NCBI GenBank assembly: GCA_044378425.1
Contig: JBILXN010000009.1
Location: 1 to 26,194, forward strand
DNA from: UBA6136 sp044378425
GTDB lineage: Bacteria > Pseudomonadota > Gammaproteobacteria > Methylococcales > Methylococcaceae
DNA length: 26,194 bases
Direction of reading: 5' to 3'
Part shown: piece after piece, positions 8,084-16,636 of the stretch
Position numbering within the stretch: the first letter of the stretch is position 1
Layout: each line of letters starts with the position of its first letter
Made by a program: the position numbers and the translations under genes
The notes under the pieces: model-generated
Databases searched by the model: none
The model's input: the letters and a program-made list of their open reading frames with translations, nothing else
What the model was told of the DNA's origin: nothing

Positions 8084-9232
8084 TCAATAGGGATCCAGCC
8101 AGGGATCGAACAGGGGCAGGTCTTTCTTCTCCGCCCGGGGTATTGTGTAGCCTTTCAACCAGGCCTTGAGCGTGGCAGGGTCCTTTAACGACCGCAGGCT
8201 GGCTTCGGCATCAGCAATCTCTCGCTTGAGCATCGCGATATTTTCGTTCAGCCAATGCTGCGGCATTTCGGGCCTGATCGGCTGATAGGGGGAGAGCCGC
8301 AATTGCCTGCGCATACGCTGCTCAATCGCCTCAATTTCAGCCGCTATCTGGTTGGATTGCGCACGCAACATCTTGTTGTAGCGCTTGATGCGATCTTCAG
8401 CCATGGCAGCGAGCTGTTCGGTATCAATCTGCTCCAGTGCCAGTTGCAATTCGAGCAACTGCAGTAAGTCTTTATTTTCGTAGGCGACGTTCACCCGCTG
8501 CATCCATTCGGTTTTTCGCTCACGCGCCACCGGGTCGGGTTCCCGATCCGGGTGCATGACCGTCACCAGTTTGCGGTAGATGTCCTGCAGCGCCTTGCTG
8601 ACATTTCGCGCCTCGGTTTCTTCACGCTCGGCTTTTTCCTGTTGTTTGGCGGTTTTAGTGCGGCGCTGTGCCCGCCTTTCCCTCGCCTCCTGGTTGGCCC
8701 TTTCCTGCTCATCGCGCCACTTGTTGATGTGTTCGATCAGCTTTTCCGGGCTATCAAGCCCTTCCTCGTCCTCAAGATTGAGGTTCAGTACCGCAGACAT
8801 CATGCTTTTCATGGCGTCGCTGGCCCGCCTTGCTTCATCCTCCGCCTCCTGATCGAAGCTCATGTCGTTGTGGCGGTCATAGATTGGCTTGAGTGCTTCC
8901 ATGCCATAAGACTGGATCAGTTCGTAGCTCATGCTTCGGATCATAACGGCGAGTTTTTCTCTGTCGCGTTTCTTGAATAACGAATTTTCGGTCGCCTTAT
9001 CGAACAGGTGGACCATCTCTGCCTTGTGCTGATTCAGCTTCGTGACCAGTGGCAGATAGCTCTGACTGATGTTGTGCTGATAGACAGGCTCGGTCTCCAG
9101 CCAGACGGCCAAAAGCGCCTTTTGCTTGTCGATCTTGCGAATCAGGTTCCTGAACTGGGTATGGCTGCGGGTGGCCGGCGCCTGTTGACTGACCACGCGG
9201 GTGAAGACGAGCGTAGAGCGACTGTTATCCAT
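8084..9232 (-). CDS. J-domain protein with the J-domain in mid-protein
   Basis: A 382 aa protein with a DnaJ-type J-domain at about residues 207-255. The signature HPD is at 227-229 in LQDIYRKLVTVMHPDREPDP, so it should stimulate the ATPase of an Hsp70 (DnaK) partner. Unlike DnaJ, the J-domain is not N-terminal. About 205 residues precede it, ending in a highly charged helical stretch (about 162-205). Another helical region (about 256-360) follows, with QIAAEIEAIEQRMRRQLRLS. No zinc finger or DnaJ C-terminal substrate domain is seen, so it is a class C (type III) J-protein. No signal peptide or membrane segment; cytoplasmic. It lies 43 bp downstream of der and may be the last gene of that transcript. 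Substrate unknown. Confidence 0.85.
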   Translation of the reverse strand: MDNSRSTLVFTRVVSQQAPATRSHTQFRNLIRKIDKQKALLAVWLETEPVYQHNISQSYLPLVTKLNQHKAEMVHLFDKATENSLFKKRDREKLAVMIRSMSYELIQSYGMEALKPIYDRHNDMSFDQEAEDEARRASDAMKSMMSAVLNLNLEDEEGLDSPEKLIEHINKWRDEQERANQEARERRAQRRTKTAKQQEKAEREETEARNVSKALQDIYRKLVTVMHPDREPDPVARERKTEWMQRVNVAYENKDLLQLLELQLALEQIDTEQLAAMAEDRIKRYNKMLRAQSNQIAAEIEAIEQRMRRQLRLSPYQPIRPEMPQHWLNENIAMLKREIADAEASLRSLKDPATLKAWLKGYTIPRAEKKDLPLFDPWLDPY

Positions 9233-9275
9233 GAATAACCCCGAAACTGGACTCTGCGAAAGCGGCCGGTGCTCG

Positions 9276-10658
9276 CTATTTATAATGCCGGATCATGCGG
9301 CGGCGCTTGCGAACCTGGCGTTCGGTGAGTTCGTTGCGTTTGCCCTTGAACGGGTTTTCGGTGCCTTTGAATACCAGTTTGATGGGCGTACCTATGATAT
9401 CCAGCGCTTCCCGGAAGTGATTGATCAAAAACCGCTTGTAACTCCCCGGCACCTCATCGACCTGATTGCCGTGAATGATGATGGTGGGCGGATTGGAGCC
9501 GCCCTGATGGGCGAACTTGAGTTTGATACGGCGCCCCTGCACCAGCGGCGGCTGATGGGCAGTGACCGCATCCTGCAAGATACGGGTCAGCCGTGAAGTG
9601 CCCATGTCGGTCATGGACGCATCGTAGACCTCCTGAACCGCGTCGAACAGGTGGCCCACGCCGGTGCCGTGCAGGGCGGAAATAAAGTATTTGGAGGCGA
9701 AGTCGATGAAGGTCAGCTTGAGATCCAGTCGGCGCCGGGTTTCGTCCCGCTCATCCGGACTCATGCCATCCCACTTGTTAAGCCCGACGACCAGACCGCG
9801 ACCGATTTCCAGCACCATGCCCAGCAGGTTGGCATCCTGGTCGGTTACACCTTCACGGGCGTCAATCAGGTAGATCACTACATGGGCCTTTTCAATCGCC
9901 TGCATCGCTTTGATGACGCTGAATTTTTCAATGGTTTCAGCGATACGTCCCCGACGTCGTATGCCCGCCGTATCAATCAGCGTGAAACGCTTGCCGTGGC
10001 GCTCAAACGGGATCGCCACACTGTCGCGGGTGGTGCCCGGCTGATCGAATACGACCACGCGTTCTTCTCCCAGCAAGCGGTTTACCAGGGTGGATTTACC
10101 GACATTGGGCCGCCCCACCACGGCAATGCGGATGCCTTCGTCATCCTCTTCTGCCAGCGGCTCCGGTTGGGGCAGGCGGGCCTCAATTACATCCAGAAGG
10201 TCACCGATGCCCTGGGCATGGGCGGCTGATATGGCATGCGGTTCGCCCACACCCATGGCGTGGAACTCGCCGGCGGCCGCCACAAGGCTGGCCTGATCGA
10301 CTTTATTGGCGGCCAGCACGACCGGCTTGCCGGTACGGCGCAGGCGTTCGGCGATTGCCTCATCCCCTACGGTCAGCCCGTCGCGGGCATCGACGATGAA
10401 CAGGATGATGTCGGCTTCCTCCAGCGCGATCTGCACCTGCCGCATCGCCTGTTCATCAATACCGGCGTCGGTTTCGACGATGCCGCCGGTATCCACCACG
10501 AAAAAGTCGCGGTCACCGCGCTTGACCCTGCCGTACTGGCGGTCGCGGGTGAGACCGGGATAGTCGGCGACCAAGGCATCCCGGGTCCGGGTCAGAAAGT
10601 TGAAAAGGGTGGATTTCCCGACATTCGGGCGTCCGACAAGGGCAATAACAGGCAGCAT
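9276..10658 (-). CDS. der: Ribosome-assembly GTPase Der (EngA)
   Basis: A 460 aa Der with the two tandem GTPase domains unique to this family. The first P-loop GRPNVGKST is at residues 9-17 with DTGG near 56 and NKVD near 118. The second GRPNVGKST is at 182-190, with DTAGIRRRGR and NKWDGM downstream. The C-terminal KH-like domain ends in the basic tail KRRRMIRHYK. Der binds the 50S subunit and is needed for late large-subunit assembly, and is usually essential. It starts 2 bp after the bamB stop, which keeps the common gammaproteobacterial order yfgM-bamB-der and implies cotranscription. Confidence 0.98.
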   Translation of the reverse strand: MLPVIALVGRPNVGKSTLFNFLTRTRDALVADYPGLTRDRQYGRVKRGDRDFFVVDTGGIVETDAGIDEQAMRQVQIALEEADIILFIVDARDGLTVGDEAIAERLRRTGKPVVLAANKVDQASLVAAAGEFHAMGVGEPHAISAAHAQGIGDLLDVIEARLPQPEPLAEEDDEGIRIAVVGRPNVGKSTLVNRLLGEERVVVFDQPGTTRDSVAIPFERHGKRFTLIDTAGIRRRGRIAETIEKFSVIKAMQAIEKAHVVIYLIDAREGVTDQDANLLGMVLEIGRGLVVGLNKWDGMSPDERDETRRRLDLKLTFIDFASKYFISALHGTGVGHLFDAVQEVYDASMTDMGTSRLTRILQDAVTAHQPPLVQGRRIKLKFAHQGGSNPPTIIIHGNQVDEVPGSYKRFLINHFREALDIIGTPIKLVFKGTENPFKGKRNELTERQVRKRRRMIRHYK

Positions 10659-10660
10659 GA

Positions 10661-11845
10661 TCAGTCCATTCCTAAGGCAGACAGCACGCCGCCTGTGGTG
10701 TATACGTAAATGACGTCGTTGTAGATCACAGGTGCCGCCAGTATGGGGGTATCGTCGACCTCAAGCCGCCCCATCAGTCTGCCGTCATCCGTTGACAGGA
10801 CATGCAGATAGCCCTCGAAGTCGCCAACGACCAGCCGGTTCTTGACCGGTACCGGTATGGTCAGCCGCCGCTGGTGCAGGTCTGACTGCTTCCACATGTC
10901 GGCGCCGTTGCTGATGTCGAGTTGCCAGACATCGCTGTTGGTATCGCTGATGAACAACGAACGGCGACCCGCACTCAGGCCATGGCTGGAGTAGACCGAG
11001 GCCTGCGTCCACAGCATTTCTCCATCCTGCAGGTTGAGCGCCGAAACGCCAGCCTGGAAACCGCTGACGTAGACCGTGTCATTGCGGATCAGCGGGTCGG
11101 CATTCAGTTCGACCAGTCGCTCGACCTCGGAGCGCCCATGCGGTGTTGCAACAGTGGTGTCCCAGACGGGTTTGCCATCCAGCAGCCCCAGCGCAATCAG
11201 CTTTCCGCCACCGAAGCCATCCAGCACCAGATCGTCGGTAAGGGCGGGTGAGCCGAGGCCGCGCACCGATAGCGGCGGAATGCTGCGCTCATGGGTCCAG
11301 CGCACACCGCCGCTGGCAAGATCAAGCCCGGCCAGCCGACCATCGCTGGTACGGACTATGACCATGTTTTTCCTGACTCGGGGCAGCGACAGCACTTCGC
11401 TGGTGAGGACGGCTTTCCACTGCAGGCTGCCATCGGCCAGACTGAGCGCGATGAGTTCGGCATTGCTGGTGCCAAATAGCAGCTTGTCGCCCGCCACTAC
11501 TGGCCCGGAGGATAATTCGAGCTCGGTTTCAACTGACCACACCTTATCCCCGGTCAGCCGGTTAAAGGCTTCAACCTCACCCTTGCGGGCACCGACGTAG
11601 ACACTGCTGTCGGTGACCGCTGGCACCAGGTTAACGATCTGGCCGTTATAGCCTTTGCCGACTGAAGCATGCCAGAGCGAATTCAACTGAACAGTAGGCT
11701 CAAGGGGTTCAAGTTCCTTGGGCGGTTCGGAGTTATCGGTACCGGTAATCAGACCTTGCACCGACGTTGCGAGGTCCTTGATGGCATTGAACTGGGAACA
11801 TCCACTCAGGAGCAGTGCCGTCAGCAACAGGAGCGAGACACGCAT
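10661..11845 (-). CDS. bamB: Outer-membrane assembly lipoprotein BamB
   Basis: A 394 aa beta-propeller lipoprotein of the BAM complex, which inserts beta-barrel proteins into the outer membrane. The N-terminus MRVSLLLLTALLLSGCSQF is a signal peptide with a classical lipobox (LSGC, lipidated C16). Repeated PQQ-like blades follow, recognisable in VYVGARKGEVEAFNRLTGDKVW, cut here for brevity at VYVGARKGEVEAFN, and in LRLADGSLQW-type repeats such as LSLADGSLQWKAV and GGKLIALGLLDGKPVWD. I chose the ATG at 11845, whose A is the last base of the yfgM stop (TGATG). A TTG at 11848 would add only one residue. The gene sits between yfgM and der as in many gammaproteobacteria. Confidence 0.95.
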   Translation of the reverse strand: MRVSLLLLTALLLSGCSQFNAIKDLATSVQGLITGTDNSEPPKELEPLEPTVQLNSLWHASVGKGYNGQIVNLVPAVTDSSVYVGARKGEVEAFNRLTGDKVWSVETELELSSGPVVAGDKLLFGTSNAELIALSLADGSLQWKAVLTSEVLSLPRVRKNMVIVRTSDGRLAGLDLASGGVRWTHERSIPPLSVRGLGSPALTDDLVLDGFGGGKLIALGLLDGKPVWDTTVATPHGRSEVERLVELNADPLIRNDTVYVSGFQAGVSALNLQDGEMLWTQASVYSSHGLSAGRRSLFISDTNSDVWQLDISNGADMWKQSDLHQRRLTIPVPVKNRLVVGDFEGYLHVLSTDDGRLMGRLEVDDTPILAAPVIYNDVIYVYTTGGVLSALGMD

Positions 11846-12477
11846 CAATTGCTGGCCGGCAGGTCGTTGATTTTGAGCTCCAGCAGGGGCGAACTTTCTC
11901 CTGCTGCCCTGGCCTTTTCATAGGCTTTGCGAGCGTCCCCGGGCCGCTTGGCTGCGACCAGCAAATCACCGCGCAACTCATCATAGAGACCCGCCATTTT
12001 ACCGATGGCGTTGTCGCTTAAGGCATCAAGCATTTTCAGGGCAGGGTCGATCTCGCCCAGCGCCAGCATGACCCGACCCAAACGCAGACGCGCGAGGCTT
12101 TTCATGGCATCGTCACTGCTCTTGGCCACGGCTTCATCCAGTATTTTGCGGGCACCGGCCAGGTCACCGGCCTCCACTTTCAGCTTGGCGAGAAACAGGC
12201 GCGCATATTCGGCGTAGGTGGTCGATGAGTACTGCTGCAACAGACGATCCGCCAGTTTGGTGGCGGATTCGGTCTGCTTGGCCTCAGTGGCCTTGGTCAG
12301 CTGCTCATAGACGGCGGATGCCTGAGCGTTGGTGTCGGCCTTGTTGCCCTGATACATTTTCCAGCCCGCGATAATGGCAAGGCCCAGCAGCAGGCCGCTG
12401 AAAATCGACTGGCGGTTTTCTTTCCACCAGCGTTGGGCGGCCTCAAGGCGTTCTTCATCAGACGAATAGGTTTCCAT
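11845..12477 (-). CDS. yfgM: YfgM-like TPR protein, ancillary SecYEG subunit
   Basis: A 210 aa protein with a short cytoplasmic N-terminus beginning METYSSDEERLEAAQRWWKE, one membrane segment at about residues 25-42 (FSGLLLGLAIIAGWKMY), and a periplasmic tetratricopeptide-like helical domain (about 50-205). This matches the YfgM/TPR_21 family. E. coli YfgM binds the SecYEG translocon and the chaperone PpiD and helps hand over exported proteins. Several helix-turn-helix repeats are visible, such as LAGARKILDEAVAK and PGDARKAYEKARAA. It starts 15 bp after hisS and overlaps the bamB start by 1 bp, which implies cotranscription of hisS, yfgM and bamB. Confidence 0.9.
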   Translation of the reverse strand: METYSSDEERLEAAQRWWKENRQSIFSGLLLGLAIIAGWKMYQGNKADTNAQASAVYEQLTKATEAKQTESATKLADRLLQQYSSTTYAEYARLFLAKLKVEAGDLAGARKILDEAVAKSSDDAMKSLARLRLGRVMLALGEIDPALKMLDALSDNAIGKMAGLYDELRGDLLVAAKRPGDARKAYEKARAAGESSPLLELKINDLPASN

Positions 12478-12492
12478 GCGCTCCTCGTTGCT

Positions 12493-13764
12493 TCAGATCA
12501 AACTGTGTAAAAAATCGATCAGTTCGGCTTCGGTCAGGGTTTTCTGACCGGCGTCGTGACGGAGCGACTTGACGCTGATCATCTGGTCGCGGGCCTCGTC
12601 ATCCCCCATCACCAACGCCACAGCGGCGCCACTTTTGTCGGCTCGCTTGAACTGGCTCTTAAAGCTGCCGCCACCACAATTCATTTGCAGGCGTAGGTCG
12701 GGCAACGCATCCCGCAGGCGCTCGGCTACCGCAGTGGCCCTGGCTTCGGCCAGTTCACCCACCGCGATGAGATAGGCCTCGGGCGCAGCGGCGGCATCAA
12801 AGCGCTCCGGCGTGTCAAGCAGATCGATCAGTCGCTCCATACCCAAGGCAAACCCCACAGCGGTGGAGTCCTTGCCGCCCAGTTGCTCAATCAGCCCGTC
12901 GTAACGCCCCCCGGCACAAACGGTGCCCTGAGCCCCCAGCTCGCGAGTGACCCATTCGAACACGGTCCTGGAATAGTAGTCCAGCCCCCGAACAAGGCGG
13001 GGATTGACCTGATAGGCGACACCGGCATCGTCAAGGCGCTGGCGCAGAGAGTGGAAATGGGTGCGCGAAAGCTCGTTGAGCGCCTCGGTCAGGACGGGTG
13101 CCGCAGCGATGATCTCCCGCAGATCAGGATTCTTGCTGTCGAGGATCCGCAGCGGGTTGGTCTCCAGCCGGCGGCGGCTGTCCTCATCAAGGCGGTCGTA
13201 GTGGCTACGGAAATAATCGACCAGTTCAGCACGATAGGCGATGCGCTCCTCGGTGGTACCCAGGGAGTTGATCTGCAGTTCGAGCTTGTGGTCTATGCCC
13301 AGTGCGCGCCACAGGCGCCGGCAGAGCAGAATCAATTCCGCATCAATATCGGGCCCGGCCATGCCGTAGGCCTCGACTCCCAGCTGGTGGAACTGGCGGT
13401 AGCGGCCTTTTTGCGGTCGCTCATGCCGGAACATTGCGCCGGTGTACCAGAGGCGCTGAGTCTGGTTGTGTAGCAGGCTGTGTTCAAGGCAAGCCCTGAG
13501 GCAGCCCGCCGTACCTTCCGGCCGCAACGTAAGTGAGTCACCATTGCGATCGTCGAAGGTATACATTTCTTTTTCGACGATATCGGTGACTTCACCGATG
13601 GAGCGCTTGAAGAGTTCTGTTTTCTCAACAATCGGGAGCCTGATCTCACGGTAACCATAGCCGCCCATGACGCGGCGCAGCACACTTTCCACATACTGCC
13701 AGCGCGGCGTGTGCTCCGGCAGGATGTCGTGCATGCCCCGGATCGCCTGGATCGTTTCAGCCAT
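12493..13764 (-). CDS. hisS: Histidyl-tRNA synthetase
   Basis: A 423 aa class II aminoacyl-tRNA synthetase that charges tRNA-His. Class II motif 2 is in RYRQFHQLGVEAYG. The histidine-specific signature LVRGLDYYSRTVFEW and the glycine-rich AGGRYDGLIEQLGG are intact, and DRNGDSLTLRPEGTAGCLRA is the usual ATP/adenylate region. The C-terminal anticodon-binding domain covers about residues 330-423. Length matches the bacterial norm of 420-430. In many gammaproteobacteria ispG (gcpE) lies just upstream; here the upstream neighbour is pilW, 55 bp away, with rodZ and ispG missing. Confidence 0.98.
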   Translation of the reverse strand: MAETIQAIRGMHDILPEHTPRWQYVESVLRRVMGGYGYREIRLPIVEKTELFKRSIGEVTDIVEKEMYTFDDRNGDSLTLRPEGTAGCLRACLEHSLLHNQTQRLWYTGAMFRHERPQKGRYRQFHQLGVEAYGMAGPDIDAELILLCRRLWRALGIDHKLELQINSLGTTEERIAYRAELVDYFRSHYDRLDEDSRRRLETNPLRILDSKNPDLREIIAAAPVLTEALNELSRTHFHSLRQRLDDAGVAYQVNPRLVRGLDYYSRTVFEWVTRELGAQGTVCAGGRYDGLIEQLGGKDSTAVGFALGMERLIDLLDTPERFDAAAAPEAYLIAVGELAEARATAVAERLRDALPDLRLQMNCGGGSFKSQFKRADKSGAAVALVMGDDEARDQMISVKSLRHDAGQKTLTEAELIDFLHSLI

Positions 13765-13819
13765 CTGTCGTATCTACCTTGTGTCTTTGGACCCGGTCCG
13801 TATGCGGAACGAGCTGTTT

Positions 13820-14593
13820 TTAGTTGCCGAGCCGTTGCCTCTCGCGCATGACGTCGGGTGAATCGGGAAACCTGGTCCGCAATGTCTGCATGTACTCGCT
13901 GGCAGACTGCGGGTTGCCCAGCGCCATTTCAATGTCCACTCCCAGCGTCAGCGACTCAGGGGTAGCGCCTGCTGCGCTGATATAGCGCTGCAGAAAGCCT
14001 CGGGCCGCTATCGGCTGACCCGTCTCGCGGCTGAGTTTCGCCATCTCCAGCAAAGCCGGCGGAAATGCTGGGTTGGCGGCCAGTGCCGAGCGCAAATAGC
14101 GTTCGGCTTCGGTCAGTTTTCCGACGCTGTGGGCGCAGACACCGGCGTTGGTGAGCGGTATCCATTGCTGACCGTAGAGCCTGGTGCCGGTCACTATTGT
14201 AAATTGTTCGAAAGCCTCGGCGGTACGCCCTGTGCTACAGAGCAGCCGACCGAAGTTGTTGCGGGCCGCGTAGTTGTCCGGCTTGATCGACAGCGCCTTC
14301 CGGAAATGGCTGTCGGCCTCCGAGACATTGTTCAACTGCTGGTACAGCACGCCCAGTGCGTTATAGGCCTCGCTGTTATCGTCATCAAGATCAATGGCTT
14401 TACTGAGGTCCTGCAGGGCAATGTCATATTGCCCCCCCTCCATGTATTGCACACCCTTATCGATGTAAATTTTCGCGGCCTCCTGGTCGGATATGCCGTC
14501 GGCGGGCTTGCCGTTCTGATCCAGCGGCGGCAGCGATGAGCAGGCGGTTGCTAGCGCAATCAACCCGGGCGCCAGCAGATGCCTCGGCCTCAT
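13820..14593 (-). CDS. pilW: Type IV pilus biogenesis lipoprotein PilW/PilF (TPR)
   Basis: A 257 aa TPR lipoprotein. The signal peptide MRPRHLLAPGLIALATACSS carries a lipobox ending ATAC (C18). About six TPR units follow, such as AKIYIDKGVQYMEGGQYDIA, NSEAYNALGVLYQQLNNVSE and ERYLRSALAANPAFPPALLE. The family is the pilotin that brings the PilQ secretin to the outer membrane and promotes its multimerisation. Its start overlaps the rlmN stop by 4 bp, the standard rlmN-pilW linkage. No other pilus gene is in the window, so the presence of pili is not shown. Confidence 0.92.
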   Translation of the reverse strand: MRPRHLLAPGLIALATACSSLPPLDQNGKPADGISDQEAAKIYIDKGVQYMEGGQYDIALQDLSKAIDLDDDNSEAYNALGVLYQQLNNVSEADSHFRKALSIKPDNYAARNNFGRLLCSTGRTAEAFEQFTIVTGTRLYGQQWIPLTNAGVCAHSVGKLTEAERYLRSALAANPAFPPALLEMAKLSRETGQPIAARGFLQRYISAAGATPESLTLGVDIEMALGNPQSASEYMQTLRTRFPDSPDVMRERQRLGN

Positions 14594-15690
14594 GACCCTG
14601 CGGCCTCCAGCCGGATGGTGCGGCGAGTGCGATCCTTGACCTTGCCGACCAACTGGCCACAGGCCGCGTCGATGTCGTCACCCCGGGTTTTGCGGGTGGT
14701 GGTGATGAGGCCGCCAGCCTGCAGCAATTCGCTGAACTGACGGATGGTATCGCGGCTGGAACACCGATAATCCGACCCCGGAAAGGGGTTGAATGGAATC
14801 AGGTTGACCTTGGACGGCACATGGCTGAGCACCCGAATCAGGGCCTTGGCATGGGCGGGGGTGTCGTTGATGCCGTCCAGCATGACGTACTCGATAGTGA
14901 CTTTGCGGCGGGCGTCCTGGCCGATGTAGCGCTTGCAGGCCGCCATCAATTCCCTGATGGGGTATTTGCGATTGATTGGCACCAGTTCGTCGCGCAACGC
15001 GTCGGTCGGCGCATGCAGAGAGACGGCAAGACTGACGTCGCTGACTTCGGCCAGTCGGTCCAGTGCCGGGACGATGCCTGAGGTACTGAGCGTCACGCGG
15101 CGCTTGGACAGGCCGTAGGCATGGTCATCCAGCATCAGATTGATGGCCGCCACGACATTGTTGAAATTGAGCAGCGGTTCACCCATGCCCATCAGCACCA
15201 CATTGGTGACGGCACCGATGCCGAGTTCGCGTTGTGCGACCCAAAGCTGGCCGATGATCTCGGCCGTGCTCAAATTACGGTTGAAGCCCTGTTTGGCGGT
15301 AGAGCAGAACGTGCACTCCAGCGCACAGCCCACCTGGGAGGAAACGCAGAGCGTGCCGCGGCCCTCCTCGGGGATGAAGACGGTCTCGACCCGGTTCTGG
15401 GCATCGGTCTGAAGCACCCATTTGCACGTACCGTCGGTCGAAATCTGCTCGTGTACGATGTCAGGTGGCCGGATTTCGCAGGTCTCCTGCAGCCGACTAC
15501 GCAAGGTCTTGCTGAGGTTGGTCATCAACTCGAAGTCACCGACTCCACGCTGATGGATCCATTGCAACAACTGGTCGGCGCGGAACGGTTTCTCACCGTG
15601 CTCGACACAGAAGGCCATCATGGCCTCGCGGTCGAGCCCGAGCAGATTGGTTGCTTCGCCGCGATCAGCGGGTTCTGGCGCAGAGTTCAT
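14590..15690 (-). CDS. rlmN: Dual-specificity 23S rRNA/tRNA adenine-C2 methyltransferase RlmN
   Basis: A 366 aa radical-SAM enzyme that methylates C2 of A2503 in 23S rRNA and of A37 in some tRNAs. The [4Fe-4S]/SAM cysteines C122, C126 and C129 are in GCALECTFCSTAKQGF. The cysteine that carries the transient methyl is C344 in DIDAACGQLVG. The frame stays open further upstream, but that part overlaps ndk in another frame. The ATG at 15690 gives a normal family N-terminus leading into NLLGLDREAMMAF and GEKPFRADQLLQWIH. This start lies 26 bp inside the end of ndk and has no obvious ribosome binding site, so coupling to ndk translation is likely. Confidence 0.94.
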   Translation of the reverse strand: MNSAPEPADRGEATNLLGLDREAMMAFCVEHGEKPFRADQLLQWIHQRGVGDFELMTNLSKTLRSRLQETCEIRPPDIVHEQISTDGTCKWVLQTDAQNRVETVFIPEEGRGTLCVSSQVGCALECTFCSTAKQGFNRNLSTAEIIGQLWVAQRELGIGAVTNVVLMGMGEPLLNFNNVVAAINLMLDDHAYGLSKRRVTLSTSGIVPALDRLAEVSDVSLAVSLHAPTDALRDELVPINRKYPIRELMAACKRYIGQDARRKVTIEYVMLDGINDTPAHAKALIRVLSHVPSKVNLIPFNPFPGSDYRCSSRDTIRQFSELLQAGGLITTTRKTRGDDIDAACGQLVGKVKDRTRRTIRLEAAGS

Positions 15691-16096
15691 TAGGCTGGAA
15701 GAAGTAGGCGATTTCCTGAGCCGCTGTTTCGGCACCGTCGGAGCCGTGTACCGCGTTTTCATCAATACTTTCAGCGAAGTCAGCGCGGATGGTACCGGGA
15801 GCTGCATCCTTCGGATTGGTGGCGCCCATGACGTCGCGGTTCTTGGCAATGGCGTTGTCGCCTTCCAGCACCTGAATCATGACCGGGCCGGAAATCATGA
15901 AGCTAACCAGATCATTGAAGAAGGGGCGTTCACGGTGTACGGCGTAGAATCCCTCGGCCTGTTCACGTGACAGATGCGTCATTTTGGCTGCGACAATTTT
16001 GAGCCCCGCCTTCTCGAAACGGCTGTAGATTTCGCCAATCACGTTCTTGGAAACGGCATCCGGCTTGATGATGGAAATGGTGCGTTCGATCGCCAT
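15665..16096 (-). CDS. ndk: Nucleoside diphosphate kinase
   Basis: A 143 aa Ndk, the normal length, which transfers the gamma-phosphate of ATP to nucleoside diphosphates via a phosphohistidine. The active-site histidine is H117 in ENAVHGSD. ERTISIIKPDAV at the N-terminus and GATNPKDAAPGTIRADFA are family signatures. The start has AGGAG 5 nt upstream. The gene follows an intrinsic terminator at the end of the isc genes, so it should have its own promoter in 16097-16154; I see no clear -35/-10 pair there. The last 26 bp overlap rlmN. Confidence 0.98.
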   Translation of the reverse strand: MAIERTISIIKPDAVSKNVIGEIYSRFEKAGLKIVAAKMTHLSREQAEGFYAVHRERPFFNDLVSFMISGPVMIQVLEGDNAIAKNRDVMGATNPKDAAPGTIRADFAESIDENAVHGSDGAETAAQEIAYFFQPNELCARTR

Positions 16097-16154
16097 AATG
16101 ACTCCTGGGATAGGGTTGTGTGGAAGGACGTCCGCGCTGTCGGCGGCGGGCCCT

Positions 16155-16183
16155 AAAAAAGAAACCCGCCTGCATGGGCGGGT
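16155..16183 (-). terminator. Intrinsic terminator after iscA
   Basis: Read on the minus strand, ACCCGCC (16183-16177) pairs with GGCGGGT (16170-16164) around the 6-nt loop CATGCA, followed by TTCTTTTTT. This is a classic Rho-independent terminator, 75 bp past the iscA stop. It separates the iscR-iscS-iscA transcript from ndk and the genes below. Confidence 0.9.
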
Positions 16184-16258
16184 CAGCTAGCCGGATTTTA
16201 CAGTAAACGGCTCAACGTGGTAAGACAGCAGGGTTTGGCGCACAGGGGCGGCATGCCC

Positions 16259-16582
16259 TCATACCGCGAAACTCTCGCCGCAGCCACACATCGCCTTGAT
16301 GTTGGGATTGTCGAATTTGAAGGCCTCACTGATCCCTTCGCGCCGGAAATCCACCTGGATGCCGTCCAGATAGGGCAGATCATCCCTGTTGATTACCACC
16401 TTGACGCCATGCTGCATAAAAACCTCATCGCTGTCCTCGGCGCTATCGGCGTAATCAACAACATAGGCAAAGCCGGTGCAGCCGGATTTTTTAACACCCA
16501 GCCGGAGCCCCAGTCCGGCTCCGCGTTTTTCGAGTTGCCTGGCTACCTGGGCGGCAGCGCTTTCGGTAATGATGATGGACAT
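16259..16582 (-). CDS. iscA: A-type Fe-S carrier IscA
   Basis: A 107 aa HesB/IscA-family protein that binds iron or an Fe-S cluster and hands it to target enzymes. The three invariant cysteines are C35 (KKSGCTGFAY) and C99/C101 (AMCGCGESF). It starts with GAGGT 4 nt upstream of the ATG. It lies 54 bp after iscS; iscU, which normally sits between them, is missing. The start MSIIITESAAAQVARQL resembles IscA more than ErpA, but the two are hard to separate by eye. Confidence 0.92.
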   Translation of the reverse strand: MSIIITESAAAQVARQLEKRGAGLGLRLGVKKSGCTGFAYVVDYADSAEDSDEVFMQHGVKVVINRDDLPYLDGIQVDFRREGISEAFKFDNPNIKAMCGCGESFAV

Positions 16583-16636
16583 AATGACCTCGTGGGTTAA
16601 TCGAGCCGGTCCGGGCGCGCCGGGCCGGCAGTGGTA

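Noticed and set aside
13791..13801. Short palindrome GGACCGGGTCC before hisS
   Set aside because: Eleven bases in GC-rich DNA with no T-run and no second copy; too little to call a site.
15691..15849. 53-residue N-terminal extension of RlmN
   Set aside because: It is antiphase coding within ndk and not part of the RlmN family.
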